A stretch of 64,000 bases of DNA from Krasilnikovia cinnamomea (GCF_004217545.1 NZ_SHKY01000001.1:1178001-1242000); one strand, 5' to 3'; counted from the stretch's first letter, positions 25,712-34,592 are shown. The notes: generated by a model not told the origin, from the sequence alone. Program-made: numbers and translations.

Positions 25712-26922
25712 GGCTTGGTCACCGACCAGATCGTCACCGGCATCATCGCTCTCCATCCTGTGAAGCCACCGACCGGCGCGCCCCGGCTGACCGCGATCCT
25801 GCTCAGCTCGCCGCCGAGCCGGGTGTGCCAGGCGGCCAGCACCGCCTCGGACTCCACGGTGACCGCGTTCGCGACCAGGCGGCCGCCGCCGCGCAGGGCG
25901 GACAGGCAGGTGTCGAGCACGCCGTCGCGGGTCAGGCCACCGCCGATGAACACGGCGTCGGGGGCGTCCAGCCCGGCCAGCGCGTCCGGGGCGCGGCCGT
26001 GCACCACCCGCAGCGCGGGCACGCCGAGGGCCGCGGCGTTGGCGCGGACACGGGCGGCGCGCTCGGCGGCCGACTCGACCGCGACGGCCCGGCAGGAGCG
26101 ATGCGTACGCATCCATTCGATGCCGATGCTGCCGGAGCCCGCGCCGACGTCCCAGAGCAGCTCGCCGGGTTGCGGGCCGAGCGCGGCGAGGGTGACCGCG
26201 CGGACCTCCCGCTTGGTGAGTTGCCCGTCGGTGTCGTACAGCTCGTCGGGCAGGCCGGGCACGCACGGTACGGGGCGGCCGGGCCCCCGGCAGTCGACCG
26301 CGATCACGTTGAGCGGGTCGGTGTCCGGGTGCGCCCAGTCCGCGGCGGTGCCGGTGACGGCGTGTTCGGTGGGGCCGCCGAGCTGGGACAGCACGGTGAG
26401 CGGGCTGTCGCCGTAGCCGCGCGCGGTGAGCAGCGCGGCCACCCGGGCGGGGGTGGCGCCGTCGCGGCTGAGCACGAGGATGCGCCGGCCGGGGTGCACG
26501 AGCGGGTGCAGTTCCTCGACGGGCGCGGTCACGAGGCTGAGCACGTCGGTGTCGGCCAGCGGCCAGCCGAGACGGGCGGCGGCCAGCGAGGCCGACGACG
26601 GGTGCGGCAGGACCCGGACGGCGTCCGGCCCGGCCAGCCGGACCAGGGTGGCGCCGATGCCGTGCCACATCGGGTCGCCGCTGGCCAGCACGCTGACGGC
26701 CTGTCCTCGGTGGTCGTCGAGCAGGCCGGGCAGGGCGGGCAGCAGCGGCGACGGCCACGGAACGCGTCGCGCGGCGACGGCCGGTGGCAGCAGCGCGAGC
26801 TGCCGGTCGCCGCCGAACACGACGTCGGCTCCGGTCAGCGCGGCCCGGGCCGGGCCGGTGAGGCCGTCCCAACCGTCCGCGCCGATCCCGACGACGGTCA
26901 GCGGGTGCGGTTCGGCGGTCAC
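25708..26922 (-). CDS. cobL: precorrin-6Y C5,15-methyltransferase (decarboxylating)
   Basis: A 404-residue fusion of CbiE and CbiT. The N-terminal corrin methylase (LTVVGIGADGWDGLTGPARAA) methylates C5 and C15. The C-terminal Rossmann-type domain (LLWDVGAGSGSIGIEWMR) decarboxylates the C12 acetate side chain. GTG 26922 is preceded by TAGCGT ending 6 nt upstream and lacks a ribosome-binding site, suggesting a leaderless start. It is the first gene of cobL-cobM-cobK. Confidence 0.94.
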   Translation of the reverse strand: MTAEPHPLTVVGIGADGWDGLTGPARAALTGADVVFGGDRQLALLPPAVAARRVPWPSPLLPALPGLLDDHRGQAVSVLASGDPMWHGIGATLVRLAGPDAVRVLPHPSSASLAAARLGWPLADTDVLSLVTAPVEELHPLVHPGRRILVLSRDGATPARVAALLTARGYGDSPLTVLSQLGGPTEHAVTGTAADWAHPDTDPLNVIAVDCRGPGRPVPCVPGLPDELYDTDGQLTKREVRAVTLAALGPQPGELLWDVGAGSGSIGIEWMRTHRSCRAVAVESAAERAARVRANAAALGVPALRVVHGRAPDALAGLDAPDAVFIGGGLTRDGVLDTCLSALRGGGRLVANAVTVESEAVLAAWHTRLGGELSRIAVSRGAPVGGFTGWRAMMPVTIWSVTKP

Positions 26923-26928
26923 GGCCTG

Positions 26929-26934
26929 ACGCTA
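26929..26934 (-). promoter_or_regulatory. -10 box of a leaderless promoter (cobL)
   Basis: On the minus strand TAGCGT ends 6 nt before GTG 26922. Confidence 0.4.
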
Positions 26935-27109
26935 TCGCCCGCCAGCGGCGAACCGGCCCGCAGGGCTCGCGGAGCGCCCGCACGGGTCTCGCGCGGGAAC
27001 GGTCCGGTATGCGACAGGATCCGGCGACGGGCCGCGGTGCGTGTGGTGGTCGGGGACATCATCCGCGACTGACCCGGGTTCGCGTCTTCCCGCCGTACGA
27101 TTAGATCGA

Positions 27110-27115
27110 TATCTT
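27110..27115 (+). promoter_or_regulatory. -10 box of a leaderless promoter (PI-PLC gene)
   Basis: TATCTT ends 7 nt before ATG 27123, in a short A+T-rich stretch. Confidence 0.5.
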
Positions 27116-27122
27116 TCTATGC

Positions 27123-28142
27123 ATGAAGCGCGCCCTCGCGGTCTTCACCCTGATCACGACGCTGGTCGCGGCGCCCCACCCCGCTGCGGCCGCCACCGTC
27201 GCCGCCGACGCGTCCTACCGGACGCTGAGCACGGCGCACCACCCGGACTGGATGCGTGCCGTGCCGGACGCGACCGGCCTGGCCGCGCTGTCGCTGCCCG
27301 GGACCCATGACACGATGGCGATCCACGGCGGCGGGCCGACGCAGACCCAGGAGGACTTCGGCGACAGCGGCGGCACCCTCACGGCCCAGCTGGCGGCCGG
27401 CATCCGCATGATCGACATCCGGGCCCGGGTGAACGGCGGCAACACGTTCACGATCCACCACGGCGCGGTGTACCAGCACGCGAACTTCGACGACGTGCTC
27501 GACAAGCTGGCCGCGTTTCTCGGCGCGCACCCGTCCGAGACCGTGGTCATGCGGCTCAAGCAGGAGTGCACGGGCGAGCTCGGCTCCTGCACGGACGCGC
27601 CCGGCCAGCTGAGCTTCCCGGACATCTTCGACCTGTACGCCGCGAAACGTCCCGCCCTGTTCTGGCAGCCCTCGATCCAGCGCGGCACCGCCGCGGCCAC
27701 CCCCACGCTCGGGGCGATTCGCGGCAAACTCGTCCTCGCGGTGCTGCACGGTGCGTTCGGCGGACCGATCGAACATTACGGGCTTATCCAGTTCCTGGAC
27801 TGGAACGGCACCTCGACCTACGTGCAGGACAACTACAACGTCCCGAACATCGGCGCCATCGCCACGAAGCGTGATCAGGTACGCCGCTTCCTGGACGCCA
27901 CGGACGCCGGCGATCCGACCAAGATGTACGTGAACTTCACCAGCGGCGCGAGCGCGTTTGTGCAGCCCCAGTGGTGTGCGGGCGGCGCGCTGTGGGTGCC
28001 GGGGGTCAACCCGTTCCTGCTGGACTACCTGAACCAGGGGCACGTCACGCACCGCACCGGAATGGTCGTGATGGACTTCCCGGGCGGCGGCCTCATCGAC
28101 CGGCTGATCAGGTTCAACCCGGGTTTTTCCGCGTCGGCTTGA
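27123..28142 (+). CDS. secreted phosphatidylinositol-specific phospholipase C domain protein
   Basis: A 339-residue exported protein. The signal peptide (KRALAVFTLITTLVAAPHPAAAA) ends near residue 24. The PI-PLC X-domain follows: the first catalytic His is in LPGTHDTMA, the Arg/Asp pair in IRMIDIRARV, and the second His in TIHHGAVYQ. Bacterial enzymes of this type cleave phosphatidylinositol without calcium. No C-terminal anchor is seen, so it is probably released. ATG 27123 is supported by the signal peptide and by TATCTT 7 nt upstream. Confidence 0.88.
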   Translation: MKRALAVFTLITTLVAAPHPAAAATVAADASYRTLSTAHHPDWMRAVPDATGLAALSLPGTHDTMAIHGGGPTQTQEDFGDSGGTLTAQLAAGIRMIDIRARVNGGNTFTIHHGAVYQHANFDDVLDKLAAFLGAHPSETVVMRLKQECTGELGSCTDAPGQLSFPDIFDLYAAKRPALFWQPSIQRGTAAATPTLGAIRGKLVLAVLHGAFGGPIEHYGLIQFLDWNGTSTYVQDNYNVPNIGAIATKRDQVRRFLDATDAGDPTKMYVNFTSGASAFVQPQWCAGGALWVPGVNPFLLDYLNQGHVTHRTGMVVMDFPGGGLIDRLIRFNPGFSASA

Positions 28143-28250
28143 GCCTTCGCGGCGCCCGCTGCGTACCAAAGCCCGACGGCCTCCGGTCGTCACGTCCGCC
28201 GCCGGGGGGTGGCAGACGCGAGACGACGACTGCTGGGCGGGTGAGAGGCG

Positions 28251-29804
28251 ATGGCGCGGGTGCAGGGTGACGTCGCCGGCCGACAAGGGCCGGGGGCGTT
28301 CCAGACCTTCGAAGACCAGCGCAACCGTCGGCCGGAGCCGGTGGCGACGGCCCGCTTCCTGGCGCGGACCCAGCCGCGACAGGAGTACGCCCGCGGCGAC
28401 ATCATCGTCGAGGCGCCCACCGACCCCAGCGGCTGGCGCGGCACCGAGTCGGGCCCGGCCGTCCCGGTCGACGACCGGCCCCCGGCCGAGAGCGTCTCCG
28501 GCAACCGGCTGCTCACCATCATCCTGTTCTTCGCCGGGCTCGGCACCAGCGTCGCCCTGTGGGTCTTCAACACCCAGCCCGGCGCGATCAACGACACCGC
28601 CACCCTGCTGACGGCGGTCGGCCGGGTCACCGGCCTGATCGGCGGCTACCTGCTCTTCGTCCAGCTGTTGATGATGAGCCGGGTGTCCTGGCTGGAGGAG
28701 TGGGTCGGCGCCCGCGACCTGCTGCGCTGGCACCGCTGGCTCGGCACCTCACTCGTGGTCGCGGTGCTGGCGCACATCGTGTTCATCGTCTTCGGGTACG
28801 CCAAGGCCGCGCAGGCCGACGTCGTGAAGCAGGGCATCGACATCATCACCACGCTGCCCGACATGATCAGCGCCACGGTCGCCACCGTCCTGCTCGTGGT
28901 GATCAGCCTGCTGTCGATCCGCGCCGCCCGCACCAAGCTGCCGTACGAGCTGTGGCACCTCACCCACCTCGCCGCGTACCTCGTGCTGCTGCTCGGCTAC
29001 GGCCACCAGGTGGCCACCGGCGCCGACCTCAGCGGCCAGTACGCGAAGATCTTCTGGCCCGGCCTCGGCGCGCTGGTCATCGCCGCGCTGATCTGGGGCC
29101 GCCTGGTCGAGCCGGTGTGGCTCAACGTGCGGCACCGCTTCGCGGTCGCCGAGGTGGTACCCGAGGGCGCCAACACCTTCTCGATCTACATCGACGGCAA
29201 CAACCTGGACCGGCTGCCCGCCCAGGCCGGGCAGTTCATGCGCTGGCGGTTCCTGACCCGCAACGGCTGGTGGCAGTCCCACCCGTTCTCCCTGTCGGCC
29301 GCCCCGAACTCCGACTGGCTGCGGCTCACGGTCACCGTCGCCGGCGGCCACACCGCGCGGCTGGGCGACCTGGAGCCCGGCACCCCGGTCTGGGCGGAAG
29401 GCCCCTTCGGTACGTTCACCGCCCAGCACCGCACCCGGCGGCGGGCGCTGCTCATCGCGGGCGGCAGCGGCATCGCGCCGATCCGGGCGCTGCTGGAGGA
29501 CATGCCGCCGGACACCATCGTCATCTACCGCGCCAGCCGCCCCGACGAGCTGGTGTTCCGCGAGGAGCTGGAGGACCTGGCCGAGCGGCGCGACGCCTGG
29601 GTCCGCTACATCGTCGGCTCCCGCTCCGACGCCGGCCCCCGCCGCCTGTTCACCCCGGAAGGGATGCTCGGCCTCGTTCCCGACGTCAACCGCCGGGACG
29701 TGTACCTGTGCGGCCCGCCCGGGCTCGTGAGCGCGGCCGTGAGCACCCTGCGCGAGCTCGACGTACCCGACAGCCAGATGCACCTCGACCCCTTCGAGTT
29801 CTGA
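28251..29804 (+). CDS. ferric-reductase-like membrane flavohaem oxidoreductase
   Basis: A 517-residue protein. About 85 polar N-terminal residues precede several membrane segments (about 85-300) containing His residues placed for haem binding (WHRWLGT, LAHIVF, LWHLTHLAAYL, GYGHQVATG). A ferredoxin-reductase-type FAD domain follows (QSHPFSLSAAP), then an NAD(P)-binding domain (ALLIAGGSGIAPIRALLE and YLCGPPGLVSA). It should pass electrons from NAD(P)H across the membrane. The next two genes encode an FMN-binding protein and a flavin transferase, so the likely acceptor is that exported flavoprotein. Confidence 0.88.
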   Translation: MARVQGDVAGRQGPGAFQTFEDQRNRRPEPVATARFLARTQPRQEYARGDIIVEAPTDPSGWRGTESGPAVPVDDRPPAESVSGNRLLTIILFFAGLGTSVALWVFNTQPGAINDTATLLTAVGRVTGLIGGYLLFVQLLMMSRVSWLEEWVGARDLLRWHRWLGTSLVVAVLAHIVFIVFGYAKAAQADVVKQGIDIITTLPDMISATVATVLLVVISLLSIRAARTKLPYELWHLTHLAAYLVLLLGYGHQVATGADLSGQYAKIFWPGLGALVIAALIWGRLVEPVWLNVRHRFAVAEVVPEGANTFSIYIDGNNLDRLPAQAGQFMRWRFLTRNGWWQSHPFSLSAAPNSDWLRLTVTVAGGHTARLGDLEPGTPVWAEGPFGTFTAQHRTRRRALLIAGGSGIAPIRALLEDMPPDTIVIYRASRPDELVFREELEDLAERRDAWVRYIVGSRSDAGPRRLFTPEGMLGLVPDVNRRDVYLCGPPGLVSAAVSTLRELDVPDSQMHLDPFEF

Positions 29805-29815
29805 CGGAGACACCG

Positions 29816-30316
29816 ATGCGACGTAGTACCGCAGCAGCCGTAGGCACCCTGACCGGCGCCGCCCTGATCATCGGCGTACGGCTCAGCGTGTCCGCGCCCG
29901 TAGTGACCGCCGCGCCACCCGCCGTCGACGTCGCCAACAACGACCTGGGCGCCGAACCCGAGCCCTCGAAGTCGTCCGGCAAGAAGAAGGAAAAGGAAGA
30001 GGGCGACGACAACTCGGGCACCGCGGGCGGGGAGAGCGGCCTGACCGACGGCACGTACAAGGGCAAGGCCGTCCGCAACCCGTACGGCACCGTGCAGGTC
30101 AGCATCAGGGTCACCGACGGGAAGATCAGCAAGACGGCGGTCACGTACCCGACCACCGGCGAGAGCGCCACCATCAACCCGGGCGCCGTGGCGCAGCTCA
30201 AGGAGCAGACTCTCCAGGCGCAGAGCGCCGACATCGACTCCGTCTCCGGCGCCACCATCACCAGCAAGTCGTACGTGGAGTCGCTGCAGGCCGCCCTCGA
30301 CGAGGCGAACGCGTAG
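29816..30316 (+). CDS. exported FMN-binding domain protein
   Basis: A 166-residue protein. An N-terminal signal or anchor segment is followed by a charged linker rich in Lys/Glu/Ser. The FMN-binding domain begins at GLTDGTYKGKAVRNPYG and has the SGATITSKSY motif, whose Thr is the usual site of covalent FMN attachment (D/SGATxT). ATG 29816 has GGAGA 5 nt upstream and lies 12 nt after the reductase stop. The ApbE-like protein encoded next would attach the FMN. Confidence 0.9.
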   Translation: MRRSTAAAVGTLTGAALIIGVRLSVSAPVVTAAPPAVDVANNDLGAEPEPSKSSGKKKEKEEGDDNSGTAGGESGLTDGTYKGKAVRNPYGTVQVSIRVTDGKISKTAVTYPTTGESATINPGAVAQLKEQTLQAQSADIDSVSGATITSKSYVESLQAALDEANA

Positions 30317-30319
30317 GGT
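30314..30319 (+). promoter_or_regulatory. -10 box of a leaderless promoter (ApbE-like gene)
   Basis: TAGGGT ends 7 nt before GTG 30327. Its first three bases are the stop codon of the FMN-binding protein gene. Confidence 0.35.
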
Positions 30320-30326
30320 CGACCGG

Positions 30327-31082
30327 GTGCGGCACGTCGAACATGTCATGGGCACCGTGGTCAGCATCGAGCTGGCCGACCAGCTGCCCGCCGACCGGCT
30401 CACCGCACTGATCGGCGACGCCTGCGACTGGTTGCACGAGGTGGACCGCCGGTTCACCACGTACGCCGACGACAGCGAGGTCATGCGGCTGCGCCGGGGC
30501 GAGCTCAAGGCCGACGACGCCTCCCCCGACCTGCGACACGTCCTGGCCGCCTGCGCCGACCTGTGGCGCGACACCGACGGCTGGTTCGACGCGTACGCCG
30601 CCGGGCCGCTCGACCCGTCCGGCTACGTCAAGGGCTGGTCGATCGAGGTGGCCTCGGCCCGGCTGGCCGAGGCGGGCAGTGTCAACCACTGCCTCAACGC
30701 GGGCGGCGACATCCGGATGCGCGGCCACAAGGCGGACGGCCGACCCTGGCGGGTCGGCGTCCGGCACCCCTGGCAGGCGGACAAGCTGAGCTGGGTGCTG
30801 GAGCTGACGGACGGGGCGGTGGCCACCTCCGGCACGTACGAGCGGGGTGCGCACGTGTTCAACCCGCGTACCCGGCAGGCCGCGCAGGGGCTGCGGTCAG
30901 TGACCGTGACCGGCGCCGACCTGGCCCTGGCCGACGCGTACGCCACCGCCGCGCTCGCCATGGGCGAGCCCGGCATCGGCTGGCTCGGCAAACTCGCCGC
31001 CGACGGGTACGAGTCCGCCGCGGTCACCGACGACGGCCGCGCCTTCCGCACCGCCGGCCTGCCCGCCGTCGACGACGCGTAG
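30327..31082 (+). CDS. FAD:protein FMN transferase (ApbE-like)
   Basis: A 251-residue ApbE-family enzyme. It has HVMGTVVSIEL at the start, YVKGWSIEVA in the flavin site, an LNAGGDIRMRG motif, and TSGTYERGAHVFNPRT with ALADAYATAALAMG for metal and FAD binding. It transfers FMN from FAD to a Thr of exported flavoproteins, here presumably the preceding protein. No signal peptide is visible, so it probably acts in the cytosol or is membrane-associated by other means. The GTG start is 11 nt after the previous stop. Confidence 0.9.
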   Translation: MRHVEHVMGTVVSIELADQLPADRLTALIGDACDWLHEVDRRFTTYADDSEVMRLRRGELKADDASPDLRHVLAACADLWRDTDGWFDAYAAGPLDPSGYVKGWSIEVASARLAEAGSVNHCLNAGGDIRMRGHKADGRPWRVGVRHPWQADKLSWVLELTDGAVATSGTYERGAHVFNPRTRQAAQGLRSVTVTGADLALADAYATAALAMGEPGIGWLGKLAADGYESAAVTDDGRAFRTAGLPAVDDA

Positions 31083-31125
31083 GCGATCTCCCGTCCATCG
31101 CCCGGGCCGCCCTCGCCCGTGGTGG

Positions 31126-32316
31126 TCAGAAGTCTGCGAACACGTAGGGCATCGTGCGCGGGAACAGCGCCCGCAGCGGCGCCACCGCCTCCCGATCCAC
31201 CTGACCGAACCCACGGACCACTACGTCGACCGGATCCAGTACCCCGTATGCGAGGCCGGACAGGCCCGCGCAGTTCAGCGTTGCCTGAGCGCCGCCGCCG
31301 GGGTCTCGTTCCACCGTGAGGCGCCCGGCGACGCCCGCCAGCCGGTAGCTCCCGCCGATCAGGTCGTCGTCGACGACCGTCACGGTGACCCCGGCAGCCT
31401 CCCCCACCGCCGCGCCCGACAGGGCCTCCACCGACAACAGCCGGGCCATCGGGGAGTTCGCGGTCGGGTACGCCACCCGGCCCTCGGTCGTCGCGATCAG
31501 GTCGGTGCCCCACAGCTCCGGCACCTCATCCGTGTCCACGAACACGGCGACACGGGCAACCTGATCCACATGGCGGGCGAAGAACTGCAGCAGCAGGGCC
31601 CGGCTCAGCGGGCCGGTGGTAAGCAGGTGATCAGCGATCAGGTCCCCGCCGTACTGGTCCACCCGATACGTCACCGCGCCCACCACCTCCCCGTCCACCC
31701 GGGCGAGCGCGACCCACCGTGGCGGGCTGTCGCGGAACTCCGCCGTACGGATCTCGTCGAACACGCTGAAGCCGTGCCGCTCCCCCAGCAGGCGCAGAGT
31801 GAACGCCCGGTAGTCGTCGAAGCCGTCGCGCAGCCGTCGCCACTCGACCGTGCCCGGCAGCTCGGCGCGCTGCAGGTGCCCCAAGCCCTCCGGCGCGAAC
31901 GTGGCCGTGCGCCACCTGGGCAGTCCCACGAACCCGAAGCGCTCGTAGAACGAAGGGCGGAACGGGTACAACGCGCTCACCGTGCACCCCTGGTCGCGCA
32001 TCTGGCGCAGGAGGCGCTCCAGCAGCATGCGTACCAGACCACGGCGCCGGGCGGCGGGATGGGAGGCCACCGACGCGACCCCGGCCATGTCGTGCACCAC
32101 GCCGCGTACGTTCTGCCGCATCGGGAAGGCGGTCGCGCCGGCGAGGGTCTCCCCCTCCTCCTGCGCGATCAGGCTGACCGCGGAGCGGTAGAACCGCATG
32201 CGCCGCGCGTACGTTTCGGTGTCCTCGTCCGATCCCGGGGACGGCTGGAAGGCGTACGCCTGCAGCGGCCGCATGGTGTGGGTCCGCTCCTCGGCGCTGA
32301 TCTGCCGGATCTCCAT
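31126..32316 (-). CDS. Eis-like GNAT N-acetyltransferase
   Basis: A 396-residue member of the enhanced-intracellular-survival family. An N-terminal GNAT domain has the acetyl-CoA loop VASHPAARRRGLVRMLLE. A second GNAT-like region and a C-terminal sterol-carrier-like domain follow, ending in a terminal Phe (YVFADF) whose carboxylate is catalytic in Eis. It probably acetylates amines, which can include aminoglycosides. ATG 32316 is chosen; a second in-frame ATG at 32334 is possible. The further upstream frame runs into the tRNA array and is not coding. Confidence 0.88.
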   Translation of the reverse strand: MEIRQISAEERTHTMRPLQAYAFQPSPGSDEDTETYARRMRFYRSAVSLIAQEEGETLAGATAFPMRQNVRGVVHDMAGVASVASHPAARRRGLVRMLLERLLRQMRDQGCTVSALYPFRPSFYERFGFVGLPRWRTATFAPEGLGHLQRAELPGTVEWRRLRDGFDDYRAFTLRLLGERHGFSVFDEIRTAEFRDSPPRWVALARVDGEVVGAVTYRVDQYGGDLIADHLLTTGPLSRALLLQFFARHVDQVARVAVFVDTDEVPELWGTDLIATTEGRVAYPTANSPMARLLSVEALSGAAVGEAAGVTVTVVDDDLIGGSYRLAGVAGRLTVERDPGGGAQATLNCAGLSGLAYGVLDPVDVVVRGFGQVDREAVAPLRALFPRTMPYVFADF

Positions 32317-32463
32317 GCCACCATCCAACTCCATCTCCCGGCCGCCCAGGTCAGGGCGTTGCCGATGCAGGCCGCGACGCGCCGGGGGACCCCGGTTTGG
32401 CAACCCCTGGGGCAACCGGCTAAAGTTCCTATCCGTCACCGGGGAACACCACCGGAGCGACAA

Positions 32464-32536
32464 GCGGACGTAGCGCAGCTGGTAGCGCATCACCTTGCCA
32501 AGGTGAGGGTCGCGGGTTCGAATCCCGTCGTCCGCT
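32464..32536 (+). tRNA. tRNA-Gly (GCC)
   Basis: The acceptor GCGGACG pairs with CGTCCGC, and the TTGCCAA anticodon loop reads GCC. The T arm GCGGGTTCGAATCCCGT is intact. It is 73 nt with discriminator T and no encoded CCA. Confidence 0.95.
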
Positions 32537-32573
32537 CGGAGAGGCTTCCACAGGTAACGTGCGGGGCCCACTC

Positions 32574-32644
32574 GGTGGAGTGGCCGAGAGGCGAGGCAAC
32601 GGCCTGCAAAGCCGTGTACACGGGTTCAAATCCCGTCTCCACCT
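32574..32644 (+). tRNA. tRNA-Cys (GCA)
   Basis: The acceptor GGTGGAG pairs with CTCCACC, the anticodon loop CTGCAAA reads GCA, and the T arm CGGGTTCAAATCCCG is intact. 71 nt. Confidence 0.95.
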
Positions 32645-32661
32645 CGGCGAGGTATGACCGA

Positions 32662-32736
32662 GGGCGATTGGCGCAGCGGGAGCGCGCTTCCTTGACACGG
32701 AAGAGGTCACTGGTTCGATCCCAGTATCGCCCACCA
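32662..32736 (+). tRNA. tRNA-Val (GAC), integration target
   Basis: The acceptor GGGCGAT pairs with ATCGCCC, the anticodon loop TTGACAC reads GAC, and CCA is encoded at 32734-32736. From within the anticodon loop to one base past CCA the sequence is repeated exactly at 53015-53060, so this gene was rebuilt by an integrating element. Confidence 0.96.
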
Positions 32737-32737
32737 G
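32692..32737 (+). repeat. attL, 46-bp core
   Basis: Identical to 53015-53060. It covers the anticodon loop to one base past the CCA of tRNA-Val; outside these limits the two copies diverge on both sides. Confidence 0.93.
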
Positions 32738-32740
32738 CTC

Positions 32741-32773
32741 AGAGGCCATGTTCAATCGATGAACATGGCCTCT
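32741..32773 (+). terminator. tRNA terminator supplied by the element
   Basis: A perfect 14-bp stem AGAGGCCATGTTCA / TGAACATGGCCTCT with a 5-nt loop, followed by TTTC, directly after attL. Confidence 0.8.
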
Positions 32774-32782
32774 TTCGTGCCA

Positions 32783-32803
32783 GTACAGCACCAAAGTACA
32801 GCA
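32783..32803 (+). repeat. left arm-type repeat block (putative integrase site)
   Basis: Two GTACAGCA octamers 13 bp apart. The same 21-bp block with two changes occurs at 52909-52929 in the same orientation inside the other end of the element. Confidence 0.65.
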
Positions 32804-32807
32804 GCGG

Positions 32808-34028
32808 TCACCCATCGAGGCTCTCCCCCAGCTTCTTGAGCGCTTCCCGCGTCGATCTCGATGACACCTGCGTGTAGATCTCCATCGTGATCGAGAACCG
32901 GGCGTGCCGCAGGATCGTCATCGCCACCCGGGGGTGCACGTCGAGATCCGCGAGCAGTGATCCACAGGTACGCCGGGCGTCGTGCACGGTGATCTTCCGG
33001 ATGCCCGCCTTGCGGCACCGGGCGTCCCAGGAGCGATTGAAGTTGCGCGGGTCGACCGGTGTGCCGAACGCCGAGCAGAACACCAGCCCGGTGTGCTGCC
33101 ATGCCGACCCAGCGGCCGGGCGGGCCTGGTCGGCGTCGGCCAGGCGCTGCCGCAGGGCGGTGACGCAGATGGCCGGTAGGGGCAGGCTGGCGTCCGAGGC
33201 GCGGGTCTTGGTCTCGCGGTGCAGCAGTTGCCGGGCTACCCGTTGGAGTTGCCGGCCGATGGTCAGCTCGGCGCCGTCGAGGTCGACGTCCTCGCGGGTC
33301 AGCCCCAGCACCTCGCCCTTGCGTAGCCCGCAGACGAGGACCAGGACGTAGGCCGCGTACATCGGGTCGCCGTCGCGGCGGGCGGATTCGAGGAACCGGC
33401 GCGCCTCGTCGGTTGACCATGCCTTGCCCTTGCGTCTGCGGTCGGCGGGGAGCTTGGCGAGTCCGGCCACGTTGCGCGCCACCAGTTCTTCGGTCTGCGC
33501 GTGCGACAGTGCCGAGCGCAGCACCTTGCGGGCATCACCGAGCGTGCTGGTCACCGGGTAGGACGTGCAGCAGGCCCCGAGCGCGCAACACCGCCGTTTC
33601 TCGATGGGGCGGCGGGCGTCCTTGCCCTGTGCGCAGCATTGGCACGTCGTGGCGAGGGTGTTGAGCCACGCCTGGACGTCGCGGACCTGGAGCCGGTCCA
33701 GCCGCTTCGGACCGAGGCCCGGCTTGATGTAGAGCCGGATCAGCGTCTCGTAAGTCGCCGCTGTCAGCGGTGCCAGGTTCGGCCGGACGACTTCCTTGTG
33801 CCAGTAGTCCAGGTACTCCCCCACCGTCGGCACGCGGGTGGCGACCGGTCCGGCTTTGGCCTGCTGGTGGAGCTTGATCCACTTGGCGTGGACGTCCTCG
33901 CGGGTCTTGCCGTAGACGTACTTGCGGGTGCGTTTGCCGTCCGGCTTGGTGACCCAGACGTAGGCGGCATAGCCGTTGCGGTACGGGAAGATCGAGCCTT
34001 CCCCGTTGGCTCGGGCGCGGGTTGCCAT
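32808..34028 (-). CDS. int: tyrosine recombinase integrase of the element
   Basis: A 406-residue phage-type integrase. The N-terminal arm-binding part (GSIFPYRNGYAAYVWV) is followed by a core-binding SAM-like domain from about residue 65 (TVGEYLDYWHKEVVRP). The catalytic domain has the first Arg in CGLRKGEVLGL, HDARRTCGSL as H-x-x-R, and HARFSITMEIYTQV with the nucleophilic Tyr. A Cys-rich insert between the core-binding and catalytic parts (TCQCCAQGKDARR...CCALGACC) looks like a zinc site. ATG 34028 overlaps the excisionase stop by one base. The gene ends 71 bp from attL. Confidence 0.95.
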   Translation of the reverse strand: MATRARANGEGSIFPYRNGYAAYVWVTKPDGKRTRKYVYGKTREDVHAKWIKLHQQAKAGPVATRVPTVGEYLDYWHKEVVRPNLAPLTAATYETLIRLYIKPGLGPKRLDRLQVRDVQAWLNTLATTCQCCAQGKDARRPIEKRRCCALGACCTSYPVTSTLGDARKVLRSALSHAQTEELVARNVAGLAKLPADRRRKGKAWSTDEARRFLESARRDGDPMYAAYVLVLVCGLRKGEVLGLTREDVDLDGAELTIGRQLQRVARQLLHRETKTRASDASLPLPAICVTALRQRLADADQARPAAGSAWQHTGLVFCSAFGTPVDPRNFNRSWDARCRKAGIRKITVHDARRTCGSLLADLDVHPRVAMTILRHARFSITMEIYTQVSSRSTREALKKLGESLDG

Positions 34029-34225
34029 CAGGCGGCCTCCTGCCGGTCGATCTGGTCTTGCACGTATTGGTCGACCCATTCGGGCAGGATGCGGCGGTAC
34101 TTGCCGTCCTTGATGGAGCGGAGTTCGCCGGTGGCAATCTTCATCTTGACCTTGGAGAGGCCGAAGCCGAGCAGGACGGCGACCTCGGCGGGTGAGTACC
34201 AGCGGGGTGTCAGGGGTGGGGTCAT
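34028..34225 (-). CDS. xis: excisionase-like helix-turn-helix protein
   Basis: A 65-residue MerR/excisionase-type DNA-binding protein: WYSPAEVAVLLGFGLSKVKMKIATGELRSIKDGKYRRI fits the winged helix of AICE Xis proteins. It should bend attL/attR DNA and direct the integrase to excision. It overlaps int by one base and the upstream small gene by four, so all three are translated together. Confidence 0.88.
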   Translation of the reverse strand: MTPPLTPRWYSPAEVAVLLGFGLSKVKMKIATGELRSIKDGKYRRILPEWVDQYVQDQIDRQEAA

Positions 34226-34428
34226 CGTGGTAGTGCCTCCATGGGGGTGACGGTGAGGTAGACGCGGATCTCGCCCGGGTTGCGGGCGGGGCGGGTGCTG
34301 GTGTGGCAGGTGGCTCGGCCGCTGTAGCTCTTGGCGAGGTAGGCGGCCAGGTATCTCGCCTGCGTGGCGGCAATCTCGGCGGGGCCGATGAGTCGGACCG
34401 CGAGGATGGGTTTGGGTCGTCCGGACAT
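34222..34428 (-). CDS. small conserved-looking protein upstream of xis
   Basis: A 68-residue hydrophilic protein without a recognised domain (SGRPKPILAVRLIGPAEIAATQARYLAAYLAKSYSGRA...). Its stop forms an ATGA overlap with xis and the codon use is natural, so it is probably real. The position in the int-xis operon suggests a role in excision or replication control; no function can be given. Confidence 0.65.
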   Translation of the reverse strand: MSGRPKPILAVRLIGPAEIAATQARYLAAYLAKSYSGRATCHTSTRPARNPGEIRVYLTVTPMEALPR

Positions 34429-34592
34429 GTGATGTCTTTCGTTTGGGTGGTCGGGGGTGCGGGCGTGAGCACGGGATTCCTGGGGTCGTGCCGGTGGTGG
34501 CGTTGGTCGGGTGGTGGCGCGGACCGTGGTGGAGCGGGCAGCCTGGCGGGACGGGTGATCGTTCAGTCACTGTGGAGTTATCAAGAGACGAG

